From contig JAPSKP010000001.1 in NCBI GenBank assembly GCA_031181585.1, positions 112,939 through 176,938 of the forward strand: a DNA stretch of 64,000 bases, read 5' to 3'. The notes under the pieces are model-generated. The model did no database searches. It was not told the origin of the DNA and saw nothing but the letters and a program-made list of their open reading frames with translations. This document shows, piece after piece, positions 16,753-27,122 of this stretch; the first letter of the stretch is position 1, and every line of letters starts with the position of its first letter. The position numbers and the translations under genes are program-made. This stretch comes from Lysinibacillus sp. GTDB taxonomy: Bacteria; Bacillota; Bacilli; Bacillales_A; Planococcaceae.

Positions 16753-17589
16753 TTATACTTTTCGGTTGACATAAGCAGCCAGGAGACTATTAATCTCCCC
16801 ATCTGTCATTGTGTTGATGTTACCAGAATGGTCAATTTTGAAAATTCCCTGTTCATAAGCTCTTTTAAATAAAGCAGCAAGTTCGGACTTACCTGTCACA
16901 GTGAAGGTATTTGAATTTCTTGTGCTCCGCCGCTGTTCAATTGTTAAGAACAAGCCGAATAAGCGATCTCCTGTCATTAAGTTATTTTGAAAATCCTTCA
17001 AATGAGAGTCTTGGATTATCCCTTCTGTTACAGCCTGTGCCAAGTAAGTTTCCGCGCTTTCCCGTAATGTTGAAGATCCTGGATTAAATAGGGCTCCTTT
17101 GTCCATTAGTTCGTCCTCCTCCGTATTGTCCTCTACTATCAGCTGCACTCTCAATTTACTGTTAGATGGCACAATTACCTGCCCCTCTAATTTATATCCA
17201 TTTGGCATCGTCCATGTATTTTTCACTTCAAAATGGGGGCGGTCAATATTATTTTCCCAGTCCCCTCCCCATGTAATTCCTAATTTTCGCGCAATGGCAC
17301 CTACCCTACTCAACAGCGCTGCGTCATATAGGGCAGCCGGGCTACTGCATGCTATATCCCATGCCAACCGACTTGTATGGCGGCTTGCTTTGGTCCAGGT
17401 TACAATTGGTCCACTTCGTGTTCTTCCTTGCTCATACAAATAGTTTTGGCGTGCCTGCGGTCTATAGGTCTCCGTTACGAAAATATTTTGAATACCTGCC
17501 TTATAGCATTCCTGGAATAGCAGGCGGCAAGCTTGCTGCGCTACAGGAAGCAGCTCAGACAGGTCTCTAATAGTTTGGGTTACACTCAT
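16753..17589 (-). CDS. M15-family peptidoglycan peptidase, phage endolysin-like
   Basis: The 278-residue protein has an N-terminal VanY/CwlK-like M15 zinc peptidase. The ligands are His71 and Asp78 (SRHTSRLAWDI) and His119 (DRPHFEV). The C-terminal part (about 160-278) contains two related segments (AVTEGIIQDSHLKDF...LMTGDRLFGLFL and AYEQGIFKIDHSGNI...MTDGEINSLLAAYV) that resemble weak SLH or wall-binding repeats; this is inference. No signal peptide is present, as expected for a holin-dependent lysin. Its start overlaps the holin stop by 4 bp. Function is likely cross-link cleavage in peptidoglycan stem peptides. Confidence 0.82.
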   Translation of the reverse strand: MSVTQTIRDLSELLPVAQQACRLLFQECYKAGIQNIFVTETYRPQARQNYLYEQGRTRSGPIVTWTKASRHTSRLAWDIACSSPAALYDAALLSRVGAIARKLGITWGGDWENNIDRPHFEVKNTWTMPNGYKLEGQVIVPSNSKLRVQLIVEDNTEEDELMDKGALFNPGSSTLRESAETYLAQAVTEGIIQDSHLKDFQNNLMTGDRLFGLFLTIEQRRSTRNSNTFTVTGKSELAALFKRAYEQGIFKIDHSGNINTMTDGEINSLLAAYVNRKV

Positions 17590-17867
17590 TGAATATCCCC
17601 CTTCGGTCTGTCATATTGCATAACTTCCTCACTATCACCGACTCCTTTAGTAGTGGGATCAATTAAAAAGCTGGCCGCAGACATAATAACCGTAACAAGC
17701 AAGTAAGGGTTTAGAATTGCTTCTTTTGCTACTTCTAGTACTTTTGCCCAAGATGTCAGTTCTTCATTATTAATACCAAAATATACTGCTATCGTTGTGA
17801 AAATAGACATAAATAACACAATATAGAAATAAGGATTTTTCAATCTGAGTTGCCAGTTCATTCTCAT
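17586..17867 (-). CDS. Phi LC3-family phage holin
   Basis: The 93-residue protein has two membrane segments (about 13-31 and 51-69) and the holin family hallmark IDPTTKGVGDSEEVMQYDRP. It starts MRMNWQLRLKNPYF, typical of phi LC3 holins, which form membrane lesions that release endolysin. It is coupled by 4 bp to the endolysin gene. No capsid, tail or integrase gene is near, so this is a two-gene lysis module left from a prophage or taken over for host use. Confidence 0.85.
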   Translation of the reverse strand: MRMNWQLRLKNPYFYIVLFMSIFTTIAVYFGINNEELTSWAKVLEVAKEAILNPYLLVTVIMSAASFLIDPTTKGVGDSEEVMQYDRPKGDIQ

Positions 17868-18161
17868 ATTCTTCCCTCACTTTTTCATAAACTTTCTTTT
17901 TAATCTCCCGAGTCTATTAAAAAGGAATATTTATCATTCTCACGCTCACTTACATGTAGGTGAGCATATACCTATCTTATGCATGAACATCTCTATGTCA
18001 CTGGTTAAATGTCTATTTCACTCTCTATTCCTTTCTTTCAAATAATCCTTTATTTCATTGTCTGCTAGAAGGAACTGATCTTTTAACTGCTGTAAAACAT
18101 AATTGAAAGATAGGCTTTATTAAAAAGAAAAATAAAGACTTTCTATACCTGTATATACAAA
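17868..18161. other. Gene-free stretch upstream of the holin
   Basis: AT-rich, with no gene of convincing start and composition. A 32-codon open piece on the minus strand at about 18020-18116 (ending LKDQFLLADNEIKDYLKERNRE) has no start codon and could be the decayed end of a phage gene. No recognisable promoter for the holin stands out. Confidence 0.3.
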
Positions 18162-18200
18162 AATGGATAGAAGAGATTTGAGCAACCTCTTCTATCCATT
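18162..18200 (-). terminator. Isolated 14-bp hairpin
   Basis: A perfect stem (AATGGATAGAAGAG / CTCTTCTATCCATT) with an 11-base loop, followed on the minus strand by TTTTTG. It looks like a terminator, but the 190 bp upstream on that strand contain no clear gene, so a small RNA or lost gene is possible. Confidence 0.55.
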
Positions 18201-18387
18201 CATTTGCAGCTAAAACTGTAAAATATCCGGCAAAATTTTTGGCTTCTTCAATAAAATTGATATAAAACCTCAGCAGGTCATACCATCTAAGTCTATTATG
18301 ACACCAATACTCTCTGCATCTCTTTTATCAGACGATATGCCCTTCATTCATGCATTTTTTCTATAGACAATGGCTGGTAAGGGAAAT

Positions 18388-18423
18388 AAAACAGAGCCCA
18401 GGAGGAATCCCGGGCTCTGTTTT
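18388..18423 (-). terminator. Yip1-gene terminator
   Basis: A 12-bp stem (AAAACAGAGCCC / GGGCTCTGTTTT) overlaps the stop codon of the membrane-protein gene. Confidence 0.9.
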
Positions 18424-19048
18424 ATAGTAAAAATACTATCGCAGCTCCACCGATAATACCACTAACAAGACTGGCAAGAAGGAATGTGAAGAATGCTCTC
18501 CACTTCGAAAAGCCATGTGTCTCTGAGATTGCAATAATCGTCAACACGAAAGTCCATATAGTCGCTAGTAATATAATAAACAGTCCGACATAGGATAAAA
18601 TAGCCTCTTCTAACGTTCCCGTCCCACCCTCAATGATAAAGAAAGTAGAAGGTGATAGCTGCATCCAGAAAAGCATGATTGGTAAAATCCAAATATACGG
18701 AATGATCGTTAGACACATTGCCTGAAACAAAGATTTAAATGTCCCATTCCCTTTTAGTACAGAACCAATCGCTGAAAGCAAAAACGCTACAATCAAATTT
18801 GTGATCATAAAGTACAAGACCCCAGTAATGAAGGAAGAATACACCATCTCCCAAAGTGCAAATTTCGGCTGATATGGTGTACCTGCTAAGGAAGTAAGCC
18901 CACTAGCAAAACCTCCAATAGCTCCTACATAGAGTGCATAAGAAAAACTCTTATGATTGAGCGTATAGCGAATTGTTTCACGCGGATTTGTCACAATCGA
19001 TAGAATTGGCAGACGGTCTTCGGTTGATAGATGTTGTTGAGCAGTCAA
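18422..19048 (-). CDS. Yip1-domain membrane protein
   Basis: The 208-residue protein has five hydrophobic segments and a Yip1-like layout (PRETIRYTLNHKS followed by a membrane bundle). Its role is unknown; Yip1 proteins in Firmicutes are uncharacterised membrane proteins. The start is taken as TTG at 19048, because GGAGG lies 7 bases before it and a promoter (TTTACG-18-TATAAT) falls inside the longer frame that opens at 19120. It is next to a PstS-like gene on the same strand but has its own promoter. Confidence 0.72.
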   Translation of the reverse strand: MTAQQHLSTEDRLPILSIVTNPRETIRYTLNHKSFSYALYVGAIGGFASGLTSLAGTPYQPKFALWEMVYSSFITGVLYFMITNLIVAFLLSAIGSVLKGNGTFKSLFQAMCLTIIPYIWILPIMLFWMQLSPSTFFIIEGGTGTLEEAILSYVGLFIILLATIWTFVLTIIAISETHGFSKWRAFFTFLLASLVSGIIGGAAIVFLL

Positions 19049-19079
19049 AATTTGTCCTCCTAAAGCTATGTATGAAACT

Positions 19080-19109
19080 ATTATACTAATAATTTCTCTT
19101 CTGCGTAAA
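19080..19109 (-). promoter_or_regulatory. Promoter of the Yip1 gene
   Basis: TTTACG (19104-19109), 18-bp spacer, perfect TATAAT (19080-19085), 32 bp upstream of the TTG start. Confidence 0.7.
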
Positions 19110-19122
19110 CGTTCACGCACTT

Positions 19123-20271
19123 TTACTCCTTTACTGATACATAGCCTGCTTTTTCAACAAGCGCTTGCCCTTGTGGTGACAAAATCCAGTCTAGTAGCTT
19201 CTGGACGTTTGGATTGTCTGTACCAGCCGTAACCGCATAAAACTCTGAAGCAATAGGATATGTCCCATTCCGGATATTCTCCGCGGAAGGAACAATTCCA
19301 TCAATCGGCAGAAGCTTAATCTCCTTATTTTTTACCATCTCTGTAGAGTAATAGCGGAAGGTATAGCCAATGGCATTTTTATAATTTTTATATTCCGCTA
19401 CTTCACTAATGATGCCGCCCATGCCAGATACAACATCCTCCGTCAGTGCCTCCATCAGCGGCACATTCCCCATTAAATTTTGCAAGGCCGTCTGGGACCC
19501 GCTATCTTGTGGGCGTTGGAAGGCACGAATATCAACTCTTTCCCCTCCGACTTCTGCCCAATTTGTCACTTTACCGGAATAAATAGCACGAATTTGTTCG
19601 ATCGTTAGGCTGTCAATTGGATTTTTCTTATTCACAAAGAAGACGAATGCTTCACGGCCAATTGGTGTCAGTTCCAATTTAATTCCTTTGCTTTCAGCCC
19701 ATTTCATCTGCTGTTCTGATGGGGCAGCAGCAAAAATAATATCCGCTCTTCCATTAAATAAATTTTCATAGGCATAAGGTGTAGTGCTTACCATCACTAC
19801 CTCCTCTTCAAAATATGCTGGATTTTCCGGATAGACAGCCTGGACAAAAGCCGAATAGAGCGGATACATTGCTGTTGCACCATCTAACACCGGCAAATCC
19901 TCTTTCAAAGCCAGTGTCGCTTCTTCATCTAATATCGTCACCGTACTGCCTTCAACAAATGGTGCGTATTCATGAATGTTGATGTCCGCCGCGACAGTTC
20001 CTATGTTGTCTTCGTACAGCTGCATTACAACAGGGATACCTGTTACAGCTAATATCCCCAATGCCACTATACTGGTAATCTGCTTCCTCCTCTTCGTCTT
20101 AAAGAAGCCAAAACTGATCATTGCGATGATGACGTATAGTATGGCAACTACAGAGAAAATAAAATAGCTGTATACTGGCATGAGACCTATTAGGGCGAGT
20201 AATCCAAGCGGTACACCTATAAATAACAGCGCTACCGTCCCTAACATGAATGCAAAAATTTTATCTTCCAT
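19123..20271 (-). CDS. Membrane-tethered PstS-like substrate-binding protein
   Basis: In this 382-residue protein the first 85 residues hold three membrane helices (about 8-30, 33-56 and 65-82). The rest is a PBP-like type II phosphate/anion-binding domain: DGATAMYPLYSAFVQ, GRADIIFAAAPSE, IYSGKVTNWAEVGG and RPQDSGSQTAL are PstS-family signatures. Unlike classical PstS it lacks a lipobox and there is no pstCAB nearby. A sensor or scavenging role is possible; the ligand is inferred as phosphate-like only. Confidence 0.75.
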   Translation of the reverse strand: MEDKIFAFMLGTVALLFIGVPLGLLALIGLMPVYSYFIFSVVAILYVIIAMISFGFFKTKRRKQITSIVALGILAVTGIPVVMQLYEDNIGTVAADINIHEYAPFVEGSTVTILDEEATLALKEDLPVLDGATAMYPLYSAFVQAVYPENPAYFEEEVVMVSTTPYAYENLFNGRADIIFAAAPSEQQMKWAESKGIKLELTPIGREAFVFFVNKKNPIDSLTIEQIRAIYSGKVTNWAEVGGERVDIRAFQRPQDSGSQTALQNLMGNVPLMEALTEDVVSGMGGIISEVAEYKNYKNAIGYTFRYYSTEMVKNKEIKLLPIDGIVPSAENIRNGTYPIASEFYAVTAGTDNPNVQKLLDWILSPQGQALVEKAGYVSVKE

Positions 20272-20303
20272 TTTCTACCACCCCTTCTTTACCATAATAA
20301 CGC

Positions 20304-20338
20304 AAAAAAAGGTGAAGATGTTTCCTTAAAAACACCTT
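20304..20338 (-). terminator. tyrS terminator
   Basis: On the minus strand AAGGTG...CACCTT is followed by TTTTTTTG, just past the tyrS stop. Confidence 0.75.
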
Positions 20339-20349
20339 CCCCCTTACTG

Positions 20350-22090
<1,741 letters not shown>

Positions 22091-22096
22091 CAGACT

Positions 22097-22124
22097 ATTC
22101 TACCCAATCTTTTGGTATTGTCAA
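22097..22124 (-). promoter_or_regulatory. tyrS leader promoter
   Basis: TTGACA (22119-22124), 16-bp spacer, TAGAAT (22097-22102), placing the start of the T-box RNA near 22090. Confidence 0.75.
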
Positions 22125-22150
22125 TATATCGCGCCACTATTTCGGAAATA

Positions 22151-22159
22151 TGCTATAAT
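22151..22159 (+). promoter_or_regulatory. Extended -10 promoter of the class A PBP gene
   Basis: TGCTATAAT is a full extended -10. No good -35 lies 17 bp upstream. It is back to back with the tyrS promoter. Confidence 0.6.
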
Positions 22160-22184
22160 AATTTAGATTTAGGAGGTCGATTAA

Positions 22185-25121
22185 GTGAAGGAATGGATCG
22201 AACAATTAAATGAACGAATTGAGACTTTCGCTAATTCTGAATGGGGCCGTCGTTTGCGCATAACTGGTGGCGTCTTTTGGAATTTAGCTTTATTATTCAT
22301 TATCTTTTTAGTGACAGCAGGAATATTTGCTGTCTCGGTCGGTGCAGGCTATTTTGCCTCACTAGTAAAAGAAGAGCCTCTGCGTTCAAGTGCTGAAATG
22401 CGCGAAGAAATATTTAATTATGAGGAAACCAGTGAAATCTATTTTGCGAATGAAATCTACATAGGAAAACTTCGCACAGATTTAGAGCGCCGCGAAACTT
22501 CTCTTTCTGCTGTATCACCGCTTGTTGTGAATGCGGTATTAGCAACAGAAGATGAATATTTCCGGGAGCATAATGGCATTGTGCCAAAAGCGGTCCTCCG
22601 CGGACTTGTACAGGATATGACGAACTCTTCAACACAAACTGGGGGTTCGACATTAACGCAGCAGTTGATTAAAAATCAGATTTTAACAAATGAAGTTTCT
22701 TATGAGCGGAAAGCAAAGGAAATTCTGCTCGCTATGCGCATCGAACACTTCATGACAAAGGAAGAGATTTTAGAAGCGTATTTGAACATCATCCCTTATG
22801 GCCGTAACTCATCAGGTAATAATATTGCAGGAATTGCCACTGCTGCTGAAGGGATATTCGGGGTGAAACCAGAAGAGTTAAATTTAGCACAAGCTGCCTA
22901 TATTGCGGGGATTCCACAGGCGCCTTTCACATATACACCATTTAAACAAACAGGTGAGCTAAAGGACGAGGCAGGCCTTAAGCCAGGAATCGACCGAATG
23001 AAGATTGTGCTATACCGAATGAAAGAAGTCGGTTACATTACAGAAGCGCAGTACAATGAAGCGATGAATTATGATATTACACAGGATTTCCGTGACTCTG
23101 TACCTCGGGCTAATGAGATGTACCCTTGGATTACAGCCGAAATTGAAAGCCGCGCCAAAGAGATTATGGCAAAAATATTGGCTGAACGAGACGGCATTGA
23201 CCCAGAACGTCTTGATGAAGAAGATAAACTAAAAAATAAGTATCTAATTTTAGCAGACCGCGATATTCGTTCTTCTGGCTACAGAATCTATTCAACAATC
23301 GATAAAGAAATGTATGACAAGATGAATGAAGCCGCGAGAAACTTTAAGTATTACGGCCATACGTATACAGAAATGACGACAAACGAAGAAGGCGAAGAAG
23401 TAGAAATTCAGATGCCTGTTCAAGTCGGCAGTGTCTTAATGGAAAATTCCACAGGACGAATTATAAGCTTTGTTGGAGGCCGTGACTTCGAACTTAAAGA
23501 CTGGAACTATGCGACGCAGGCGAAACGTTCAAATGGTTCTACGATGAAGCCGTTACTTGCATACGGACCAGCTCTGGAATACGGAGTTATTGGGGCCGGA
23601 AGCCCTGTAGTCGATGTGAAATTCACCCGAAAATCTGACGGCTATAAACCTTCTAACTATAACGAGAATGAAGAGAGAGGCATTATCCCAGCACGTGAGG
23701 CGCTAGCACACTCGCAAAACTTGACGGCCTTACGTCTGTATGATTCTATCATTGATAAAAAGCCTGCTACATTCCTTGAAAAGCTAGGCTTCTCCAGTCT
23801 GACGCAAGGAGACTATGTCAACTTAGCCACTTCCATCGGTGGTCTTGAAAATGGTACAACAGTTGAAGAAAATACAAACGCATACGCTGCCTTTGCGAAC
23901 AGTGGCCAGTTCATCGATGCCTATATGATTGATAAAATTGTCGATCTAGATGGCAATGTCATTTATGAGCATAAAGTGGAAGCAACACCTGTATTTAGCG
24001 AAGAAACATCTTATATGATTACTGATATGATGCGGGATGTTTTTGAATATGGTACGGGTACACGCGCGAAGAGTATGCTGAAATTCTCCGGGGATTTTGC
24101 CGGAAAAACTGGTACTTCACAGGAATACCGTGATGTATGGCTTGTTGGCTATAATCCTAATGTGACGCTTGGTGTATGGATGGGCTATGATAAACAACGA
24201 ACATTAAATACATTCAACAGCACATACTTCCAGCCAAGTACACGTGTTAATATGATGTGGGCAACATTAATGAACGCAGCCTACGATGTTAATAGAGAGC
24301 TTGTTGGTACACAGGAACAATTCCAAAAACCTGCTGGTGTCGTAAATGCTTCCTTCTGCGGCATTTCAGGGCGAGCTCCGTCTGCTGCTTGTTCAAATGC
24401 AGGACTTGTACGCTCTGATTTGTTCAATCGGGCATTCTTACCGGGTGGTGCTGATGATAGCTTCTCATCTGGCTCTCCAGTTGTTGAAATCGACGGCAAG
24501 TACTATCGGGCTCTATCCTCTACGCCTTCTGAATTCATTACAGGAAGCGGATTTGGATTAAATGCTGACTTTGCTAAACGTATGCTAGGACGTCTGGGCG
24601 GTGATCCTTCTAAATTATTACCAAACAACTCCTCGTTAAGTGCAACAGCTTTAAGCGGAGCTGCATTTAATGCAGACGGTGCTCCACCTGCAGCTGTATC
24701 TGCTTCGTTAAACGGCAGTACGTTAAGCTGGTCAAAGTCAGGTTCAAATGATGTAGTAGGTTACCGGGTATATAATGTGACAGGCGGCTCACGTTCACTT
24801 GTGACTTCTGTTCGCAGCTCAGGCGGTCGCAGTATTACTGTTACGCCGGGGACTTCTTACGTGGTAGTAGCTGTAGATATTACCGGGTTGGAATCTGGAC
24901 CATCAAATGTAATAGCAGGGGAAGCACCGGAACCTCCTGAACCGGCAGAACCATCTGTCCCTGACTATACAGATCCAAGCGGTGAAAATCCGAATGGAAA
25001 TGGCGAAAACAACGGCAATACCCCAGATAATGGGGAGGGAAATGGTGAAGGTGAATCAACCGACTCTGATGTCGATAGTGACAATGGGGATGGAAATACA
25101 CCACCACAAACGAACGGTTAA
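22185..25121 (+). CDS. Class A penicillin-binding protein (PBP1-type)
   Basis: This bifunctional 978-residue wall synthase has a membrane helix at about 29-60. The GT51 glycosyltransferase has catalytic Glu122 in ATEDEYF and the GGSTLTQQL motif. The transpeptidase has the active-site STMK at 452-455, SQN at 510-512 and KTG at 641-643. A fibronectin-III-like domain follows (about 825-910), then a Pro/Glu- and Asn/Gly-rich acidic tail. The start is GTG with AGGAGG 8 bases upstream. It polymerises and cross-links peptidoglycan outside the membrane. The FN3 and Asn-rich tail recall PonA, but orthology is not settled. Confidence 0.92.
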   Translation: MKEWIEQLNERIETFANSEWGRRLRITGGVFWNLALLFIIFLVTAGIFAVSVGAGYFASLVKEEPLRSSAEMREEIFNYEETSEIYFANEIYIGKLRTDLERRETSLSAVSPLVVNAVLATEDEYFREHNGIVPKAVLRGLVQDMTNSSTQTGGSTLTQQLIKNQILTNEVSYERKAKEILLAMRIEHFMTKEEILEAYLNIIPYGRNSSGNNIAGIATAAEGIFGVKPEELNLAQAAYIAGIPQAPFTYTPFKQTGELKDEAGLKPGIDRMKIVLYRMKEVGYITEAQYNEAMNYDITQDFRDSVPRANEMYPWITAEIESRAKEIMAKILAERDGIDPERLDEEDKLKNKYLILADRDIRSSGYRIYSTIDKEMYDKMNEAARNFKYYGHTYTEMTTNEEGEEVEIQMPVQVGSVLMENSTGRIISFVGGRDFELKDWNYATQAKRSNGSTMKPLLAYGPALEYGVIGAGSPVVDVKFTRKSDGYKPSNYNENEERGIIPAREALAHSQNLTALRLYDSIIDKKPATFLEKLGFSSLTQGDYVNLATSIGGLENGTTVEENTNAYAAFANSGQFIDAYMIDKIVDLDGNVIYEHKVEATPVFSEETSYMITDMMRDVFEYGTGTRAKSMLKFSGDFAGKTGTSQEYRDVWLVGYNPNVTLGVWMGYDKQRTLNTFNSTYFQPSTRVNMMWATLMNAAYDVNRELVGTQEQFQKPAGVVNASFCGISGRAPSAACSNAGLVRSDLFNRAFLPGGADDSFSSGSPVVEIDGKYYRALSSTPSEFITGSGFGLNADFAKRMLGRLGGDPSKLLPNNSSLSATALSGAAFNADGAPPAAVSASLNGSTLSWSKSGSNDVVGYRVYNVTGGSRSLVTSVRSSGGRSITVTPGTSYVVVAVDITGLESGPSNVIAGEAPEPPEPAEPSVPDYTDPSGENPNGNGENNGNTPDNGEGNGEGESTDSDVDSDNGDGNTPPQTNG

Positions 25122-25158
25122 AAAACGCCGGACAGGATTACAACTGTCCGGCGTTTTT
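25121..25158 (+). terminator. PBP gene terminator
   Basis: A 15-bp stem (AAAAACGCCGGACAG / CTGTCCGGCGTTTTT) directly after the stop. Confidence 0.95.
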
Positions 25159-25179
25159 ATATCTCCTAAAACAAACAAG

Positions 25180-25213
25180 AAAGCGTCGGCCCTTTAAATG
25201 GCCGACGCTTTTG
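25180..25213 (-). terminator. arg operon terminator
   Basis: AAAGCGTCGGCC / GGCCGACGCTTTT with an 8-base loop, just after the argD stop on the minus strand. Confidence 0.9.
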
Positions 25214-25214
25214 C

Positions 25215-26354
25215 TTATTTAACTATTACTGATTTCAAAACTTTTACAGCTTCATCAATTTCCTCTTTCGAGACAGTCAGCGGTGGAAGCAGACGGATTA
25301 CATGTGGCCCTGCTGCAACTGTCAGCAGCCCTGCCTCGTCTAAGGCCGCTACGTAAGGAGCTACTTCTTCTCCCCAGCCTACACCAAGCATTAATCCTTT
25401 ACCATTTACCTTTACATGTGGTAACTCCTCTTTCAGCTTGTTGACGAAGTAGGCAGATTTTTCTTTTACAGTTTCCAGGAATTTGTCGTTGAATACTTCT
25501 CCCAGTACTGCCTGCGCTACTGCCACTCCTAGCGGGTTCCCCCCGAAAGTAGTACCGTGCGTACCAGCACTGAATGTGTCGAACAATTCCGCTGTACCTA
25601 AAATACCACCAATAGGGAATCCTCCTCCAAGCCCTTTCGCCATCGATACGATATCCGGCTTTAATACCGTCTGTTCGAATGCAAAACGTGTACCAGTACG
25701 TCCAATTCCCGTCTGTACTTCGTCTACGATCAATAATACATCTGTCGATTGATGAATTTCACTGATTGCTGCCGCAAATTCATCAGTTACTGGATTTACG
25801 CCGCCTTCCCCTTGAATCAGCTCAAGCATAACTGCCGCCGTCTCTCCATCAACTGCTGCCTTCAAAGCTTCAACATCGTTGAACGGCAAAGTAACAAACT
25901 CACTTACAAGGGGGCCGAAACCATTGCGGACCTTATCCTGGCCTGTGGCGCTCATTGCGCCAAATGTACGTCCATGGAATGACTGCTGGAAGACGATAAT
26001 TTTATGTTTTCCAGTATGTTTTCGTGCCAGTTTTATCGCAGCTTCATTTGCTTCAGCTCCACTATTACAGAAGAATGCATGGGATAAGTGAAGGTCTTCC
26101 ACTAATGTTTCTGCAAGCTTTTCTTGGCCAGGACTTTGAAACAGGTTACTAATATGCCATAGTTTCTCGCTTTGCTCCCGAATTGCTTTCACTAATACAG
26201 GATGCGCATGACCTAAAGCACATACGGCAATACCGCTTGTGAAATCTAAATAACGCTTGCCAGTTGAATCGAATACTTCCGTTCCTTTTCCCTCTACAAT
26301 GGCAATTGGTCGTCTTGCATAGTTTTGAAATAATGCACCCATCGTTCTCTTCAC
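25215..26354 (-). CDS. argD: Acetylornithine aminotransferase
   Basis: The 379-residue PLP enzyme converts N-acetylglutamate semialdehyde to N-acetylornithine. The PLP Lys240 is in VSMAKGLGGGFP, with FCNSGAEANEAAIKLAR and DEVQTGIGRTG typical of class III aminotransferases. It is last in argCJBD and begins directly after the argB stop. The start may be GTG (26354), three bases after AGAAGGG, or ATG (26342); the short spacing makes this uncertain. Confidence 0.95.
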   Translation of the reverse strand: MKRTMGALFQNYARRPIAIVEGKGTEVFDSTGKRYLDFTSGIAVCALGHAHPVLVKAIREQSEKLWHISNLFQSPGQEKLAETLVEDLHLSHAFFCNSGAEANEAAIKLARKHTGKHKIIVFQQSFHGRTFGAMSATGQDKVRNGFGPLVSEFVTLPFNDVEALKAAVDGETAAVMLELIQGEGGVNPVTDEFAAAISEIHQSTDVLLIVDEVQTGIGRTGTRFAFEQTVLKPDIVSMAKGLGGGFPIGGILGTAELFDTFSAGTHGTTFGGNPLGVAVAQAVLGEVFNDKFLETVKEKSAYFVNKLKEELPHVKVNGKGLMLGVGWGEEVAPYVAALDEAGLLTVAAGPHVIRLLPPLTVSKEEIDEAVKVLKSVIVK

Positions 26355-27122
26355 TTACCCTTCTTTTTTAATTATTGTCCCCTGCAATGCATCGTTCACA
26401 ATTTGTACAGTCGGTATTCCCGCATGCAGGCATGCAACTGCCCCCTGCACCTTTGGAATCATGCCTCCGTAAATGTGCCCCTCTTCTATCCAGCTAGCAA
26501 TATCTGTTTCTGTTACGGTTGTTTGATATTCATCCTTAATACGGATTCCTGCCACATCTGTCACAAGCAAGAGACTCTCTGCGTTTACTGCGAGAGCTAT
26601 TTCACTAGCCACCGTATCTCCATTGATATTTAGTGCCATGCCTTCCTTTGTAGCACCTATACATGCGACTACCGGTACGATCCCTGCCGCTGTTAATGCT
26701 TCGAGCAGCTGTATATTTACTTTCACAACCTCTCCGACGAAACCGTATAGATTCTGATCTAAATATGTACTTTCTAATAGAGCTCCATCAAAGCCATTCA
26801 ATCCAATTGCTGTAATGCCTGCTGCATTTAATTGTTGAACAAGTGCCGGGTTAACTTTACCGATTAATGTTGATTGTACAATATCTATCATCTCTTCACT
26901 AGTGACACGCAGCCCATTAACCGTATGTGACTCAATATTTTCTTTTTTCAATTCCCGGTTGATGGCTGGTCCGCCGCCATGTGTAATAATTACTTTATAC
27001 CCTTCATCTTGGAGAGCCTTAAAATTACGAAAGAAGGCTTCATTCAAGCCTTCCAGCGTACTTCCTCCAAGTTTCACTACTATCTTACGACCGGTATGAT
27101 GCATTGATTTGGACGTAGTCAT
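26355..27122 (-). CDS. argB: Acetylglutamate kinase
   Basis: The 255-residue amino-acid kinase fold enzyme phosphorylates N-acetylglutamate. It has VVKLGGSTL (N-terminal Gly loop), ITHGGGPAINREL, and a C-terminal GGMIPKV motif. Its ATG lies 38 bp inside the end of argJ in another frame; a GGGGGTG lies about 10 bases upstream. An internal ATG at 27104 is possible. It is third in the arginine operon. Confidence 0.93.
   Translation of the reverse strand: MTTSKSMHHTGRKIVVKLGGSTLEGLNEAFFRNFKALQDEGYKVIITHGGGPAINRELKKENIESHTVNGLRVTSEEMIDIVQSTLIGKVNPALVQQLNAAGITAIGLNGFDGALLESTYLDQNLYGFVGEVVKVNIQLLEALTAAGIVPVVACIGATKEGMALNINGDTVASEIALAVNAESLLLVTDVAGIRIKDEYQTTVTETDIASWIEEGHIYGGMIPKVQGAVACLHAGIPTVQIVNDALQGTIIKKEG

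Noticed and set aside
18117-18345. Open minus-strand stretch between the Yip1 gene and the holin
   Set aside because: It stays open but contains no start codon in frame and shows no family resemblance.
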